This document shows positions 17,638-26,484 of a DNA stretch of 64,000 nt, piece by piece (position 1 is the first letter of the stretch; each line of letters starts with the position of its first letter). The stretch comes from Hyphomicrobiales bacterium (GTDB taxonomy: Bacteria; Pseudomonadota; Alphaproteobacteria; Rhizobiales; Rhizobiaceae). The notes under the pieces were generated by a model. That model worked only from the letters and a program-made list of their open reading frames with translations, did not search any database and was not told the DNA's origin. The stretch is from the NCBI GenBank assembly GCA_900466005.1, contig UEGQ01000003.1:186001-250000 (forward strand). The letters run 5' to 3'. The translations under genes and the position numbers were made by a program.

Positions 17638-18927
17638 TCAGCTGCGGCGGCGCATGCGACAGAAGAAGAAGCCGTCCGTATCGGTGGCGGCGGGGCTGAG
17701 TGTCAGCGTCAGGTCGTCACGGCTGCGCGGACGCGTGTTCGACGAAGCAAAAAGCCGGTTCCAGACCTCGAAACCCGAAGCGATCTCGAAATCCGCATGG
17801 CTCTCGCAGAAGCCACGGACCTGATCGTCGTTTTCTTCCGGGAGCAGCGAACAGGTCACGTAAAGGAGCTCGCCGCCCGGTTTCACGTAGACCGCGGCTT
17901 CGGCAAGCGCTTCCCGCTGCTGCTCGACGCGTTCCTGCAGATTGCGCGGCGTCAGCCGCCACTTGGTGTCCGGACGCCGCCGCCAGGTGCCGGTCCCGGT
18001 ACAGGGGGCGTCCACCAGCACGCGGTCGACGCGCCCCGCAAGCGGGGCTATCGCGGAAATAGCGTCGTGGACCTGGACGTTGTGCGTGCCGGCGCGTTTG
18101 AGGCGTTCGATAATCGGGGCGAGCCGCTTGCGGTCGGCGTCATAGGCGTGGACCTGACCCTTGTTGTGCATGGCTGCGGCCATGGCGAGCGTCTTGCCGC
18201 CGCCGCCGGCGCAGAAATCGAGAACCTGCTCGCCTTCACGAGGATCGACGAGGTCGGCGACGATCTGTGATCCCTCGTCCTGAACCTCGAACCAGCCCTT
18301 CTGGAAGGAAAGCTCGGCCGTCACGTTGGGGAGCCGCGAGGGGCCTTCGCCGGCGGGAATGCGGATGCCGTTGCGGGCGATCTGGGCGGCCTGGGCGCCG
18401 ACGCGATCGAGCGCCTTCAGCACCTTGTCACGCGAGGCCTTGAGCGTGTTGGCGCGCAAGTCGAGCGTGGGGCGTTTGGTGAGCGCCTTGGCTTCCACGA
18501 GCCAGTCTTCTCCGAATACGGCTACGAAAGACGGCTGGATCCATTCGGGGATGTCGGCCTGCACATGCAGCGGGGCATCCTCGATCCGACGTGAGGCGAA
18601 TGCAGTGAGCGGTGCCGGGCCAAGCGCTGCCGGAGCGAAGCTGTCGCCGTCCAGTTCGTTTGTCAGGCTCTCCGGCGTAAAGCCCCATTGGCGCAGGAGC
18701 ACCGCATAACCAAGCGCTGCCGCGCTTTCGTCATCCATCAGCCAGGCATGGGAGAGCTTCATGCGCAGCGCGTCGTAGACGATGTTGCCGATCGCCGCGC
18801 GGTCGCCCGAACCAGCAAAGCGATGGGACAGTCCCCAGTCCTTCAGCGCGTCCGCGACCGGTCGGCGACGGGTCTCGATATCGTCCAGAATTTCGATCGC
18901 GCCGGCAAGGCGGCCGCCCAAACGCAT
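17638..18927 (-). CDS. RsmB-type rRNA cytosine-C5 methyltransferase
   Basis: 429 residues of the RsmB/NOP family of SAM-dependent m5C methyltransferases. The SAM loop DFCAGGGGKTLAMA, the motif IV VDAPCTGTGTWRR and the catalytic motif VI TCSLLPEEN with its cysteine are all present. ATG 18927 is chosen because AGGAG precedes it by about eight bases and the family N-terminus starts MRLGGRLAGAI. The exact rRNA target is inferred from family only. Confidence 0.9.
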   Translation of the reverse strand: MRLGGRLAGAIEILDDIETRRRPVADALKDWGLSHRFAGSGDRAAIGNIVYDALRMKLSHAWLMDDESAAALGYAVLLRQWGFTPESLTNELDGDSFAPAALGPAPLTAFASRRIEDAPLHVQADIPEWIQPSFVAVFGEDWLVEAKALTKRPTLDLRANTLKASRDKVLKALDRVGAQAAQIARNGIRIPAGEGPSRLPNVTAELSFQKGWFEVQDEGSQIVADLVDPREGEQVLDFCAGGGGKTLAMAAAMHNKGQVHAYDADRKRLAPIIERLKRAGTHNVQVHDAISAIAPLAGRVDRVLVDAPCTGTGTWRRRPDTKWRLTPRNLQERVEQQREALAEAAVYVKPGGELLYVTCSLLPEENDDQVRGFCESHADFEIASGFEVWNRLFASSNTRPRSRDDLTLTLSPAATDTDGFFFCRMRRRS

Positions 18928-19035
18928 GTCATGTCTCCTGCAACAGAAGACTGCGTGGTAGCGGCGAACGACGCCGAGGGCAAGCACCCGCGCCTTACGA
19001 AGAACGGAACGGAGCCCCTTTTGGGAGGCCTCTCG

Positions 19036-19398
19036 TCAGCCGATGACCTCATAGCAAACCTTGGCGTGGCCGCTCTGAACCATGCCGATGTTCTGTGCGG
19101 CTGCCTTGGAAAGGTCCAGCACGCGTCCCCGGACGAATGGTCCGCGGTCATTGATCCGAACCACGACGCTCCGACCGTTTCTCGCGTTGGTCACCTTGAG
19201 TTTGGTGCCGAAGCGGAACGACTTGTGAGCCGCTGTGAGGAGGGAAGGATTCATTCGCTCACCGGAAGCAGTGCGCGAGTGAAGGGCATACCAGGAAGCG
19301 CCACCGCAGGACGAGTTTGCAGAAGCCTGCGCAGGGGCGAAAGCACCGAATGCAGCTATAGCTGAAATGGTGGCAATAGAGCGCCGGATATTCTTCAA
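19036..19398 (-). CDS. RlpA-like double-psi beta-barrel protein, secreted
   Basis: 120 residues: signal peptide (about residues 1-27) and a single RlpA-like domain ([55 protein letters not shown]). RlpA enzymes cleave naked septal peptidoglycan glycans; this short form lacks the SPOR domain of the full-length protein, so septal targeting is not expected. It starts with TTG at 19398 with AGGGAAA upstream. A 17-base palindrome lies about 100 bases upstream. Confidence 0.88.
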   Translation of the reverse strand: MKNIRRSIATISAIAAFGAFAPAQASANSSCGGASWYALHSRTASGERMNPSLLTAAHKSFRFGTKLKVTNARNGRSVVVRINDRGPFVRGRVLDLSKAAAQNIGMVQSGHAKVCYEVIG

Positions 19399-19758
19399 GT
19401 TCGATTTCCCTAGTCGTTCGTTGTAGCTGGAATTTGCGTAGGAACGCTAAGGCTGGGTCAAAAGTGGCAAAAACGTGCCTTCATAAACTCACGAAGTGTT
19501 ACATGCTGTAACATTTGTGATTTCGACCATGGTGAACAAATTATGAGGGGCATGCGGCAGAAAGAGAAAACGTGTTCAAAATCAGCGGAAAATTGGAACG
19601 CAGTTCCTGTCCGGCCTGCGTTCGCGGTGTTCACAAAAAATATTTTAGAAAATTTTTGCGAACTGCCCCATTTCCTGCCCAAAATGTGAAGATTTCGGGG
19701 CGTGCGAGACGTCCGGATCCTGAGATGGGCGATGAACGACGGAAACGCGGCGAGGCTT
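19399..19758. other. 360-base intergenic region upstream of the RlpA-like gene
   Basis: No credible gene is seen. The region is AT-rich around 19630-19665 and contains the palindrome at 19497-19513. It separates two minus-strand genes, so it should hold the RlpA-like gene promoter and the 3' end of the SDR gene transcript. A 74-codon frame inside has no ribosome site or recognisable product. Confidence 0.6.
19497..19513. promoter_or_regulatory. Perfect interrupted palindrome, likely operator
   Basis: TGTTACA-TGC-TGTAACA, two perfect seven-base arms with a three-base centre, about 100 bases upstream of the RlpA-like start. Size and symmetry fit a dimeric helix-turn-helix repressor or activator. 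I cannot assign the regulator. Confidence 0.5.
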
Positions 19759-20634
19759 CTACTTGTTCCAGCGGCCGCTGGCCCACAGCTCCGCGAGCGA
19801 CACCCGGTAGTCCGGGTACTGGAAACGGAACCCTAGGCTGGCGATCTTCGCATTCGAAACGCGCTTGTTCTCACCGTAGAACGAGCGCGCCATTGGCGTG
19901 AGCTCGGCCGTCTCGAAATCCTGCTCACGAGGAGGCTCGACACCCATCAGGCGTGCTGCCTCGACAACGACGTCCTGCGGCGGGCACGGCTCGTTGTCCG
20001 TTACATTGAAGATGCCGGACGTGCGCGCCTCGGCAAGCAAAAGTGTGGCTGCGGCGATGTCCTCGACGCGGATCCGGTTGAACACCTGACCCTTCTTGAC
20101 GAGCCTGCGCGCGCTGCCGTTGACAAGATTGACGAAGGGATTTCTGCCAGGCCCGTAAATGCCCGACAGACGCAGGATCGCCAGCGGCACGCCGCTTGTG
20201 GCAGCGAGCGACTGCCACGCCACCTCCGCTTGCAGGCGTTCGACCGAACGCTGCGAGACTGGCCGGCACGGAGTCTCTTCGTCAACCCAGGCTCCGGCGT
20301 GGTCGCCGTAGACGCCGACTGTTGACAGATAGCCGATCCACTCGAGCCGCGGCAAATACGTTCGCACCTCGTCGCTGAGAAGTGGAAGCAGGGGATCGCC
20401 GCCCGGGCCGGGAGCAATCGACTGGATGAGATGGGTGACGTTCCGCAAGGTTTCGGTGACCTCTCCGGAAAACGATGTTCCGTCGAACTCGAAGGGAGCG
20501 ATGCCGGCTTCGTCGAGCGCCGCCATCTTGTCGATGCTGCGCGTGGTGCCGGCAACCCGGTGTCCCTTGGCGGCGGCAAGCGCGCCGATCGCCTTGCCCG
20601 AGTAACCGGCTCCGAAGATCATCATCTGCATCAT
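19759..20634 (-). CDS. SDR family NAD(P)-dependent epimerase-like protein
   Basis: 291 residues of the extended or atypical SDR (YeeZ-like) type: a degenerate nucleotide loop IFGAGYSGKAIG at the N-terminus, GYLSTVGVYGD around the active-site region and LRLSGIYGPGRNPF. It lacks a clear YxxxK pair, so catalysis is uncertain. It starts at ATG 20634, one base after the queG stop, with the ribosome site inside queG (GGGAGATG), so the two genes are co-translated. Confidence 0.83.
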   Translation of the reverse strand: MMQMMIFGAGYSGKAIGALAAAKGHRVAGTTRSIDKMAALDEAGIAPFEFDGTSFSGEVTETLRNVTHLIQSIAPGPGGDPLLPLLSDEVRTYLPRLEWIGYLSTVGVYGDHAGAWVDEETPCRPVSQRSVERLQAEVAWQSLAATSGVPLAILRLSGIYGPGRNPFVNLVNGSARRLVKKGQVFNRIRVEDIAAATLLLAEARTSGIFNVTDNEPCPPQDVVVEAARLMGVEPPREQDFETAELTPMARSFYGENKRVSNAKIASLGFRFQYPDYRVSLAELWASGRWNK

Positions 20635-20635
20635 C

Positions 20636-21805
20636 TCATCTCCCGAAGTTCCATTCGGCCTGCACGTCCGGATCCTGCTCCTGCGACCGGAGGCGGATCC
20701 GCAAGGCCTCGAAGGCTTCACTGTCAAGCAACCGCGACAACGCCCAGACGGCCATCCCGCGGACTTCGGGCGCATCGTCGTCCAGCAATCGCCGGCACGG
20801 CTCCGCGAGTTCTGGTCGAGCGGAATTGCCGGCAGCAATCAAGAGGTTGCGGACGAAGCGGTTCCTCCCGATCCTCTTCACCGGCGATCCGCTGAAGAGG
20901 CTTCGGAAGGCGGCATCATCAAGCGACAACAGGGTGGCGATCTCTGGCTCCCGCAGATCGTCGCGGGCCTTCAGCTTCATTTCGCGGGCGGCCTCGGCAA
21001 ACTTGTTCCAGGGGCAGGCGGCCAGACAGTCGTCGCAACCGTAGACTCGGTTGCCGATCGCCGACCGCAAGTCACGATCGATCAGTCCCTTATGTTCGAT
21101 CGTGAGATACGAAATGCAACGCCGTGCGTCGATGCGGTACGGCGCGGGAAAAGCCGAGGTCGGGCAGGCATCGAGACAGGCGCGACAGGAGCCGCAATGG
21201 TCGGCTTCTGGCCCGTCGAAGTCGAGTTCCGCAGTGGTGAAGAGGCTTCCCAGGAAGAGCCAGGAGCCGTATTCGCGGCTCACCAGATTGGTATGTTTGC
21301 CCTGCCAGCCGAGGCCGGCGGCGGCGGCCAGCGGCTTTTCCATGACAGGGGCCGTATCGACGAAGACCTTCACGTCCGCACCCGCGCGGGCGGCGAAGCG
21401 CCCGGCAATCTCCTTCAGGCGGCCCTTCATGACGTCGTGATAGTCCCGGTTGCGGGCGTAGACGGAGATCGCCGCCCTGTCCTTCTTTTCGTGAATCTTG
21501 CGCGGGTCCTCGTCCGGACCGTAATTCATGCCGACCATGACAATCGAGCGAACCTCGCCCCAGAGCACCTTCGGGTCGGCCCGGCGCTCGCGTGTTTCCT
21601 CCATCCATACCATGGTGCCGTGATAGTTGGCCGCGATATAGGCAGCGAGGCGCGCCGGAGCCTCGGGGATGACGTCAGGTCCGGTAATGCGGCAGAGCTC
21701 GAAGCCCTGTGCCGTGGCCTCCTCGCGGACGAAGGCAGTCAGGCGGCGACGCAGGCGCGCGGCCTTGTCGTCGCTCGGTCTTTCCGGTGCTCCGTCGGCG
21801 GACAT
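20636..21805 (-). CDS. queG: Epoxyqueuosine reductase
   Basis: 389 residues, the cobalamin and iron-sulfur enzyme for the last step of queuosine tRNA modification. Two [4Fe-4S] motifs are clear, CGSCRACLDACPT and CDDCLAACPWN, and the C-terminus carries a HEAT-like stretch (EVRGMAVWALSRLL) as in full-length QueG. It starts at ATG 21805, 12 bases after the glutathione S-transferase gene, in a GST-queG-SDR run. Confidence 0.95.
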   Translation of the reverse strand: MSADGAPERPSDDKAARLRRRLTAFVREEATAQGFELCRITGPDVIPEAPARLAAYIAANYHGTMVWMEETRERRADPKVLWGEVRSIVMVGMNYGPDEDPRKIHEKKDRAAISVYARNRDYHDVMKGRLKEIAGRFAARAGADVKVFVDTAPVMEKPLAAAAGLGWQGKHTNLVSREYGSWLFLGSLFTTAELDFDGPEADHCGSCRACLDACPTSAFPAPYRIDARRCISYLTIEHKGLIDRDLRSAIGNRVYGCDDCLAACPWNKFAEAAREMKLKARDDLREPEIATLLSLDDAAFRSLFSGSPVKRIGRNRFVRNLLIAAGNSARPELAEPCRRLLDDDAPEVRGMAVWALSRLLDSEAFEALRIRLRSQEQDPDVQAEWNFGR

Positions 21806-21817
21806 GGCCGCTCCTCG

Positions 21818-22510
21818 TCAGAAATCCAGGTCCGCATAGTGCGAAACCGGCGTCAGGCCGCGTACGCGCTCGGCGAGCAGCGGACGGAAGGACGGGCGGG
21901 ACTTGAGGCGCTGGTACCACTCCTTGACGACGGGTGCTTCCGACCAGTCGATTTCGCCGAGATAGTCGAGAACGGAGATCGCGGCGGCGGCGGCGAGATC
22001 GGCATAGCTCAGGCGGTCTCCAGCAAGCCACGGCCGCGAGCCGGAGAGCCAGGCGAGATATTTCATGTGCTGGCGAATGTTGTTGCGTGCCGTGCGCAGC
22101 ACCTTGCTGTCCGGCGCTCCACCGCCGAGCCCGTTCGGGATCTGCAGTTTGTGGACCCGCTCGCGCACCAGCGGCCGGGTGACGTCCTGCTCCATCTTCT
22201 GCAGGAACCATTCGGTGAGGCGACGGATTTCCGCCCTCTGGAACGGGTCCTCGGCCAAAAGCCGCCGGTCCCGCTTCAGGACACCGTGGGTTTCGTCAAG
22301 GAACTCGGAAATCACCGTCGGCCCGCATAGCGCGCGCATATTATCGTCAACATAGACGGGTAGCGTCCCTGCCGGATTGAGCGCCAGGAATTCCCTGCGC
22401 TTTTCCCAAGTCTGCTCTTCCACCAGGTCGGCTGGGAAGCCGTATTCCGAAAGGACCAACCGGATGAACCGGGACGCGGTCGACATGGGATGATGATACA
22501 GTGTTGGCAT
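21818..22510 (-). CDS. Glutathione S-transferase family protein
   Basis: 230 residues. The N-terminal thioredoxin-like domain (MPTLYHHPMSTASRFIRL, NPAGTLPVYVDD, PTVISEFLDE) has Ser in the usual catalytic position; the C-terminal helical domain contains the LSYADLAAAAAISVL N-capping motif of GSTs. The cytoplasmic substrate is unknown. It heads the co-directional run with queG and the SDR gene. Confidence 0.9.
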   Translation of the reverse strand: MPTLYHHPMSTASRFIRLVLSEYGFPADLVEEQTWEKRREFLALNPAGTLPVYVDDNMRALCGPTVISEFLDETHGVLKRDRRLLAEDPFQRAEIRRLTEWFLQKMEQDVTRPLVRERVHKLQIPNGLGGGAPDSKVLRTARNNIRQHMKYLAWLSGSRPWLAGDRLSYADLAAAAAISVLDYLGEIDWSEAPVVKEWYQRLKSRPSFRPLLAERVRGLTPVSHYADLDF

Positions 22511-22668
22511 TTTGTCCGCATTTTCTACTGCTGAGACGCCACGGCGACTGGACGCTTTTGCCCCGCCTTGTGCGGCTGGCCATAGCCACGGTCTCCAAGC
22601 TATAGGTTCTCGGCCCCTTCAATACAAGCGAATCAACCCTTTCGCCAGCGGCACCACAAGGACTTTTC

Positions 22669-23475
22669 ATGGAAGACCAATCGATTGTCAGCGCGCTCCT
22701 TCTCGGCCTCATCGAGGGGCTGACGGAGTTCATTCCTGTTTCCTCAACCGCGCATGTGCTCCTCGCCGGGCATTTTCTCGGCTTCCGCTCGCCCGGCAAC
22801 ACCTTTGCGGTGCTGATCCAGCTCGGCGCGATCCTGGCGATCCTCAGCGTTTATGCACAGAAGCTCGTCGGCATCGCAGTAACGCTGCCCTCCAGCGCTC
22901 GCAGCCGTCATTTTGTCCTTTCGATTTTGATTGCCTTCCTGCCGGCGGCGGTCATCGGAGCGCTGGCTCACGATTTCATCAAATCGGTTCTCTTCGAAAC
23001 GCCTGCGCTGATGTGCACTGTACTCATCCTCGGCGGTCTCGTGCTGCTTTGGATTGATCGTCAGGTGCTCACACCTCGATACACCGACGCCATGCAGTAT
23101 TCCCTGCCGCTCGCCTTCAAGATCGGCCTTTGTCAATGCGTGGCGATGATCCCGGGCGTCTCCCGCTCGGGCGCGACGATCGTCGGCGCTCTGCTGCTTG
23201 GCGCGGATAAGCGGTCAGCGGCGGAGTTTTCCTTCTTCCTCGCGATGCCGACTATGGTCGGCGCCTTCACGCTCGATCTTTACAAGAATCGCAACGCGCT
23301 GAACTTCGACGACACCGCGCTCATCGCGATCGGATTCGTCGCGGCCTTCATCTCTGCTTTGCTGGTGGTCAAAAGCCTGCTCAATTATGTGTCGAAGCGC
23401 GGCTATGCGTTTTTCGCCTGGTGGCGCATCGCCATCGGCGGTCTGGGCCTCGTGGCACTGGCTCTCGGATTCTGA
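22669..23475 (+). CDS. uppP: Undecaprenyl-diphosphatase
   Basis: 268 residues, integral membrane phosphatase (BacA/UppP) that recycles the lipid carrier of peptidoglycan synthesis and confers bacitracin tolerance. The two catalytic signatures are intact: [17 protein letters not shown] near residue 12 and [10 protein letters not shown] near residue 162. Seven to eight hydrophobic segments. AAGGA precedes the ATG. A nine-base hairpin follows its stop. Confidence 0.96.
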   Translation: MEDQSIVSALLLGLIEGLTEFIPVSSTAHVLLAGHFLGFRSPGNTFAVLIQLGAILAILSVYAQKLVGIAVTLPSSARSRHFVLSILIAFLPAAVIGALAHDFIKSVLFETPALMCTVLILGGLVLLWIDRQVLTPRYTDAMQYSLPLAFKIGLCQCVAMIPGVSRSGATIVGALLLGADKRSAAEFSFFLAMPTMVGAFTLDLYKNRNALNFDDTALIAIGFVAAFISALLVVKSLLNYVSKRGYAFFAWWRIAIGGLGLVALALGF

Positions 23476-23485
23476 GGCCGAGAAC

Positions 23486-23507
23486 CGGGCGCCCTCAGGG
23501 GCGCCCG
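23486..23507. terminator. Hairpin between convergent uppP and a small gene
   Basis: CGGGCGCCC and GGGCGCCCG pair perfectly around a four-base TCAG loop, eleven bases after the uppP stop and 17 bases beyond the stop of the facing small gene. There is no T-run on either side, so it may act as a bidirectional but weak terminator or as a 3' end stabiliser. Confidence 0.6.
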
Positions 23508-23523
23508 AGAATACAGGTGAAGA

Positions 23524-23682
23524 TCAGCGGGTAGTCGGGATCGAGGCCGTGCCGCATGGGTCGACGCCGTAGGCCGGTGCGCAGTTCGATTTGCCCGCGA
23601 CGCCCGTCGAGGGTGCCATGAACGAGCCTGCCATGATGACCAGTGCCGCACACGCAAAAAAGAGTGCGATAGACTTACCCAT
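23524..23682 (-). CDS. Small secreted peptide, 52 residues
   Basis: A 52-codon frame, ATG 23682 to TGA 23524. It begins MGKSIALFFACAALVIMAGSFM, a good signal peptide with a cysteine at residue 11, and the mature part contains two cysteines (KSNCAPAYG and DPCGTAS), which could form a disulfide. GAGAGG lies about eight bases before the ATG. Small exported peptides of this sort are common but poorly annotated in rhizobia. I do not know its function; it faces uppP. Confidence 0.65.
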   Translation of the reverse strand: MGKSIALFFACAALVIMAGSFMAPSTGVAGKSNCAPAYGVDPCGTASIPTTR

Positions 23683-23874
23683 AAATCTGCCTCTCGGAAT
23701 GATGGTATGCGTCCCGTCAACGCAACAACGAAGCGCCCGAACGCGGTGGACGATCTACGCATTGCCAGCCATTTCTTCAATAGAAGATCTTGCTGAACCG
23801 TCAGTTAACAAAGGTAATTTTCCACTGCGTCATTTGTGCAACGCAGAGGTGGCGGACACGTCGTGCAGAAGGCG

Positions 23875-24855
23875 TCACGCCTCCTTGCCGGCCCCGGTGA
23901 ACTGCCCGTGCGGGCGGTACTGCACGAGGTAAGAGGGAAGGATTGATTCCAGTGTAACCGGGGTAATTCCCATCGCCTCGAGTGTGCGACCTTCGGCCCT
24001 CGCCGCCTCGGAGACGACGTTGTCCTTCTTCAGGAGCTTCACCTGGTCGCCGGTGAGCGGCGGTTTTATGAAGGGCACGAGCGACATGAGGCTGGCGAGC
24101 AATGAAGCCACCCCGAACGGCAGGCTCAGGAAACCGCGGCGGCGTTCGACCGTCGCAAGCATGATCTCCATGCATTCGCGGAAGGAGAGGACCTCGCGTC
24201 CGCCGAGTTCGTAGATCTTGCCTCGGTTGAGCTTGCCGTCGACGGAGCGGGCGACCGCTTCTGCGACATCACCGACGTGCACCGGCTGGAACCTGGTCTT
24301 GCCGCCGCCGATCAGGGGCAGGAACGGCGCCTTGCGGGCCATGGCGGCGAACTTGTTGAAGAAGCTGTCCTCGGGTCCGAAGATGATCGAGGGGCGCATG
24401 ATTACTGCATCCGGCTTGGTCGAGAGGATTGCGGCCTCCGCCTTGCCCTTGGTAACTGCGTACTGCGATTCGGAGTTCACGTCGGCGCCGATCGCCGAAA
24501 TATGGGTGAGGCTCGCGCCGGCATTGCGAGCAGCTTCCGCCACCGCGCGGGCGCCGAAGTCCTGGACGGCGTCGAAGCGGTTGCGTCCGCTCTCGAACAG
24601 GATACCCACGCAGTTGACGACATGGTCGGCACCCTCGACCGCCTTGTCGACCGAGGCACGGTAGCGCAGGTTCGCCTGGACGAGCGAGATCTGGCCGACA
24701 TTGCCGAGCGGCAGCAGGAAGCCTGCGAGATCCGGCCGGCGGACCGCGACGCGGATGCGGTAGCCGCGGCGGGCGAGCGCGCGCACGATGTGCCGGCCGA
24801 CAAAGCCCGATCCACCAAACACGGTCACGAGCGGCGGAAGATTGGACAGGGTCAT
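23875..24855 (-). CDS. Complex I NDUFA9-like NAD(P)-binding protein
   Basis: 326 residues of an atypical SDR with the nucleotide loop TVFGGSGFVGRHIVRAL at the N-terminus and the segments NCVGILFE, THISAIGAD and MRPSIIFGPEDSFFNKF that mark the NDUFA9/39-kDa accessory subunit group. Alphaproteobacteria carry such a protein as an accessory or assembly factor of NADH dehydrogenase. The Tyr-Lys pair of active SDRs is seen only as QYAVTKGKAE. It is transcribed downstream of a DUF1330 gene. Confidence 0.88.
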   Translation of the reverse strand: MTLSNLPPLVTVFGGSGFVGRHIVRALARRGYRIRVAVRRPDLAGFLLPLGNVGQISLVQANLRYRASVDKAVEGADHVVNCVGILFESGRNRFDAVQDFGARAVAEAARNAGASLTHISAIGADVNSESQYAVTKGKAEAAILSTKPDAVIMRPSIIFGPEDSFFNKFAAMARKAPFLPLIGGGKTRFQPVHVGDVAEAVARSVDGKLNRGKIYELGGREVLSFRECMEIMLATVERRRGFLSLPFGVASLLASLMSLVPFIKPPLTGDQVKLLKKDNVVSEAARAEGRTLEAMGITPVTLESILPSYLVQYRPHGQFTGAGKEA

Positions 24856-24969
24856 TGGCAGGCTCCCTCGGAGAGAATTGGGCAGTTTGACTTCAGGGTG
24901 TCTATTAGACGAATCGTTCCGCGACGGGAAGTGCCATCGCGCCGCAGCGAGGCCGTGTGGATCGGCGCT

Positions 24970-25257
24970 TCAGACGCCTTCCACGACAACCATCTCGGCG
25001 TCCGCGACTTCCTGGCGGATCTTTGCGGCGATCTGGTACTCCGGCGAATTGTAGCAGTCGACGGCGGCCTGATGGGAGGGGAATTCGATGACCACGTTGC
25101 GTGCGCGGGCCTTTCCCTCGAGCTCGGTGAACGCGCCGCCGCGGGCGAGGAACGTGGCGCCGTACTTCTCGAAGGCCGGTTTCGCCGCTGCGACATAGTC
25201 CTTGTAACGCTCCGGATCGCGGATATCGACGCGGGCAATCCAGTAACCTTTGGCCAT
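24970..25257 (-). CDS. DUF1330 dimeric ferredoxin-like protein
   Basis: 95 residues from ATG 25257, which has AGGAGG eight bases upstream; the open frame extends about 20 codons further without another good start. Typical DUF1330 sequence: GYWIARVDIRDPERYKDYV, GAFTELEGKARARNVVIEFPS and a Cys-Tyr-Asn-Ser-Pro-Glu-Tyr segment. It forms a small dimeric alpha-beta barrel; no reaction is established for the family. Confidence 0.9.
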   Translation of the reverse strand: MAKGYWIARVDIRDPERYKDYVAAAKPAFEKYGATFLARGGAFTELEGKARARNVVIEFPSHQAAVDCYNSPEYQIAAKIRQEVADAEMVVVEGV

Positions 25258-25387
25258 CCTGTCCTCCTGTCTGGTCTGTCCAGCGGTTTTGAGTGAATTC
25301 GACGGAGGGGTCAAGTTTGTTCATTTCGGGCTAACGTGCGGGCCCGTATGTTCCGGAATCACATCGCATTCGCAAAGGGAGACGACA

Positions 25388-26461
25388 TTGAAGCCATGGT
25401 CCTGGTGGGAAGCGTCCGGTCGGACGGGCTTGCCTGCATTCATTATGATTTCCGTCACGGCGATGATTTTCAGTTTGGGATGGTCGACGGACGCCCGGGC
25501 GAAGATGTGTGATGCGGCCTTCTACGAAAAGTTGAGAAGGGCGCCCGATGGCAAGGATGATCGGATCAGCGTGAATTGCGACCTTCAACTGAGACCGGAC
25601 GACGTGATTACCCGGAAGCTGGTGTTTGCCGGCGAGGCCGCTTCGGGGGTAAGCCTCGATTGTCGCGGAGCAACGCTCGGCAGCTCCAAGATGAAGTATG
25701 GCGTAAGCGCGCCGACAGTCCTCATCAGATCTCAAAAGCTGCCCGGCAATGCCGGCTGGAGTGTTCCTCGAGACATACACATTACGAACTGCAAAATCGT
25801 CGGAAACATACGTCTGAGCGGCCTCGGCCCGAACGGCGAAGCAGAGGAGGTACGAAAGTCTTCCCTCAATCGCGATCACACCGCCAACGCCCAGCGGAAC
25901 GCTCCCTCGGGCATCGAACTGACGAATATCTCCGTTGAAGCGGTCGGCACGATCCCCCTCTATTTCGGCCCGGGGGTGACGAAATCGTCGCTGACGAACT
26001 CCACGATACGCGGGAAATCAACGAAGACTGTGATCTACCTGGATGCGGAATCGGCCGAAAACGTCATCGCCGGCAATCGCTTCTCCATCAGGGCCGACCG
26101 CGAAATGATCGCCGTCGATGGCTCGGCGCGAAACATCATCTCAGGCAACGTTTTCCGGAACCCCACGAAGGGCGGCATTTTCGTCTATCGCAACTGTGGA
26201 GAAGGGGGAACCATCCGCCACCAGGAACCCAGATCCAACCGGATCATCGACAATCGCTTCGTCTACCGTTCGAGTATCGTTGCCTATCCGGCAATCTGGC
26301 TCAATCACCGCGACGTCGGGAAATGGTACTGCAAGGTCGATCCGAGGTATCCCTTCGGCAGCAGCCTCGATCCCCGTGATCGGGCGGTCGATAACGTCCT
26401 CGCCGGAAACCGCTTTGAAGGCGCCATATCCCCCATGGTGCTCAACACCGAGCGAAAATAG
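25388..26461 (+). CDS. Secreted right-handed beta-helix repeat protein
   Basis: 357 residues from TTG 25388 (GGGAG about nine bases upstream); no ATG gives a better start. A long signal peptide runs to STDARA-KMCDA. The rest has repeated NxIxxNxF-like turns (ENVIAGNRFS, RNIISGNVFRN, SNRIIDNRFV, DNVLAGNRFE) of a right-handed parallel beta-helix, the fold of pectate lyases and polysaccharide epimerases. I cannot identify a catalytic site. Transcribed alone, facing pyrF. Confidence 0.8.
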   Translation: MKPWSWWEASGRTGLPAFIMISVTAMIFSLGWSTDARAKMCDAAFYEKLRRAPDGKDDRISVNCDLQLRPDDVITRKLVFAGEAASGVSLDCRGATLGSSKMKYGVSAPTVLIRSQKLPGNAGWSVPRDIHITNCKIVGNIRLSGLGPNGEAEEVRKSSLNRDHTANAQRNAPSGIELTNISVEAVGTIPLYFGPGVTKSSLTNSTIRGKSTKTVIYLDAESAENVIAGNRFSIRADREMIAVDGSARNIISGNVFRNPTKGGIFVYRNCGEGGTIRHQEPRSNRIIDNRFVYRSSIVAYPAIWLNHRDVGKWYCKVDPRYPFGSSLDPRDRAVDNVLAGNRFEGAISPMVLNTERK

Positions 26462-26484
26462 CGGCGTCCGGATTGGTACTGAGG

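Noticed and set aside
19458..19682. 74-codon minus-strand gene
   Set aside because: No ribosome site, no signal or family features, unusual composition for this genome; regarded as chance.
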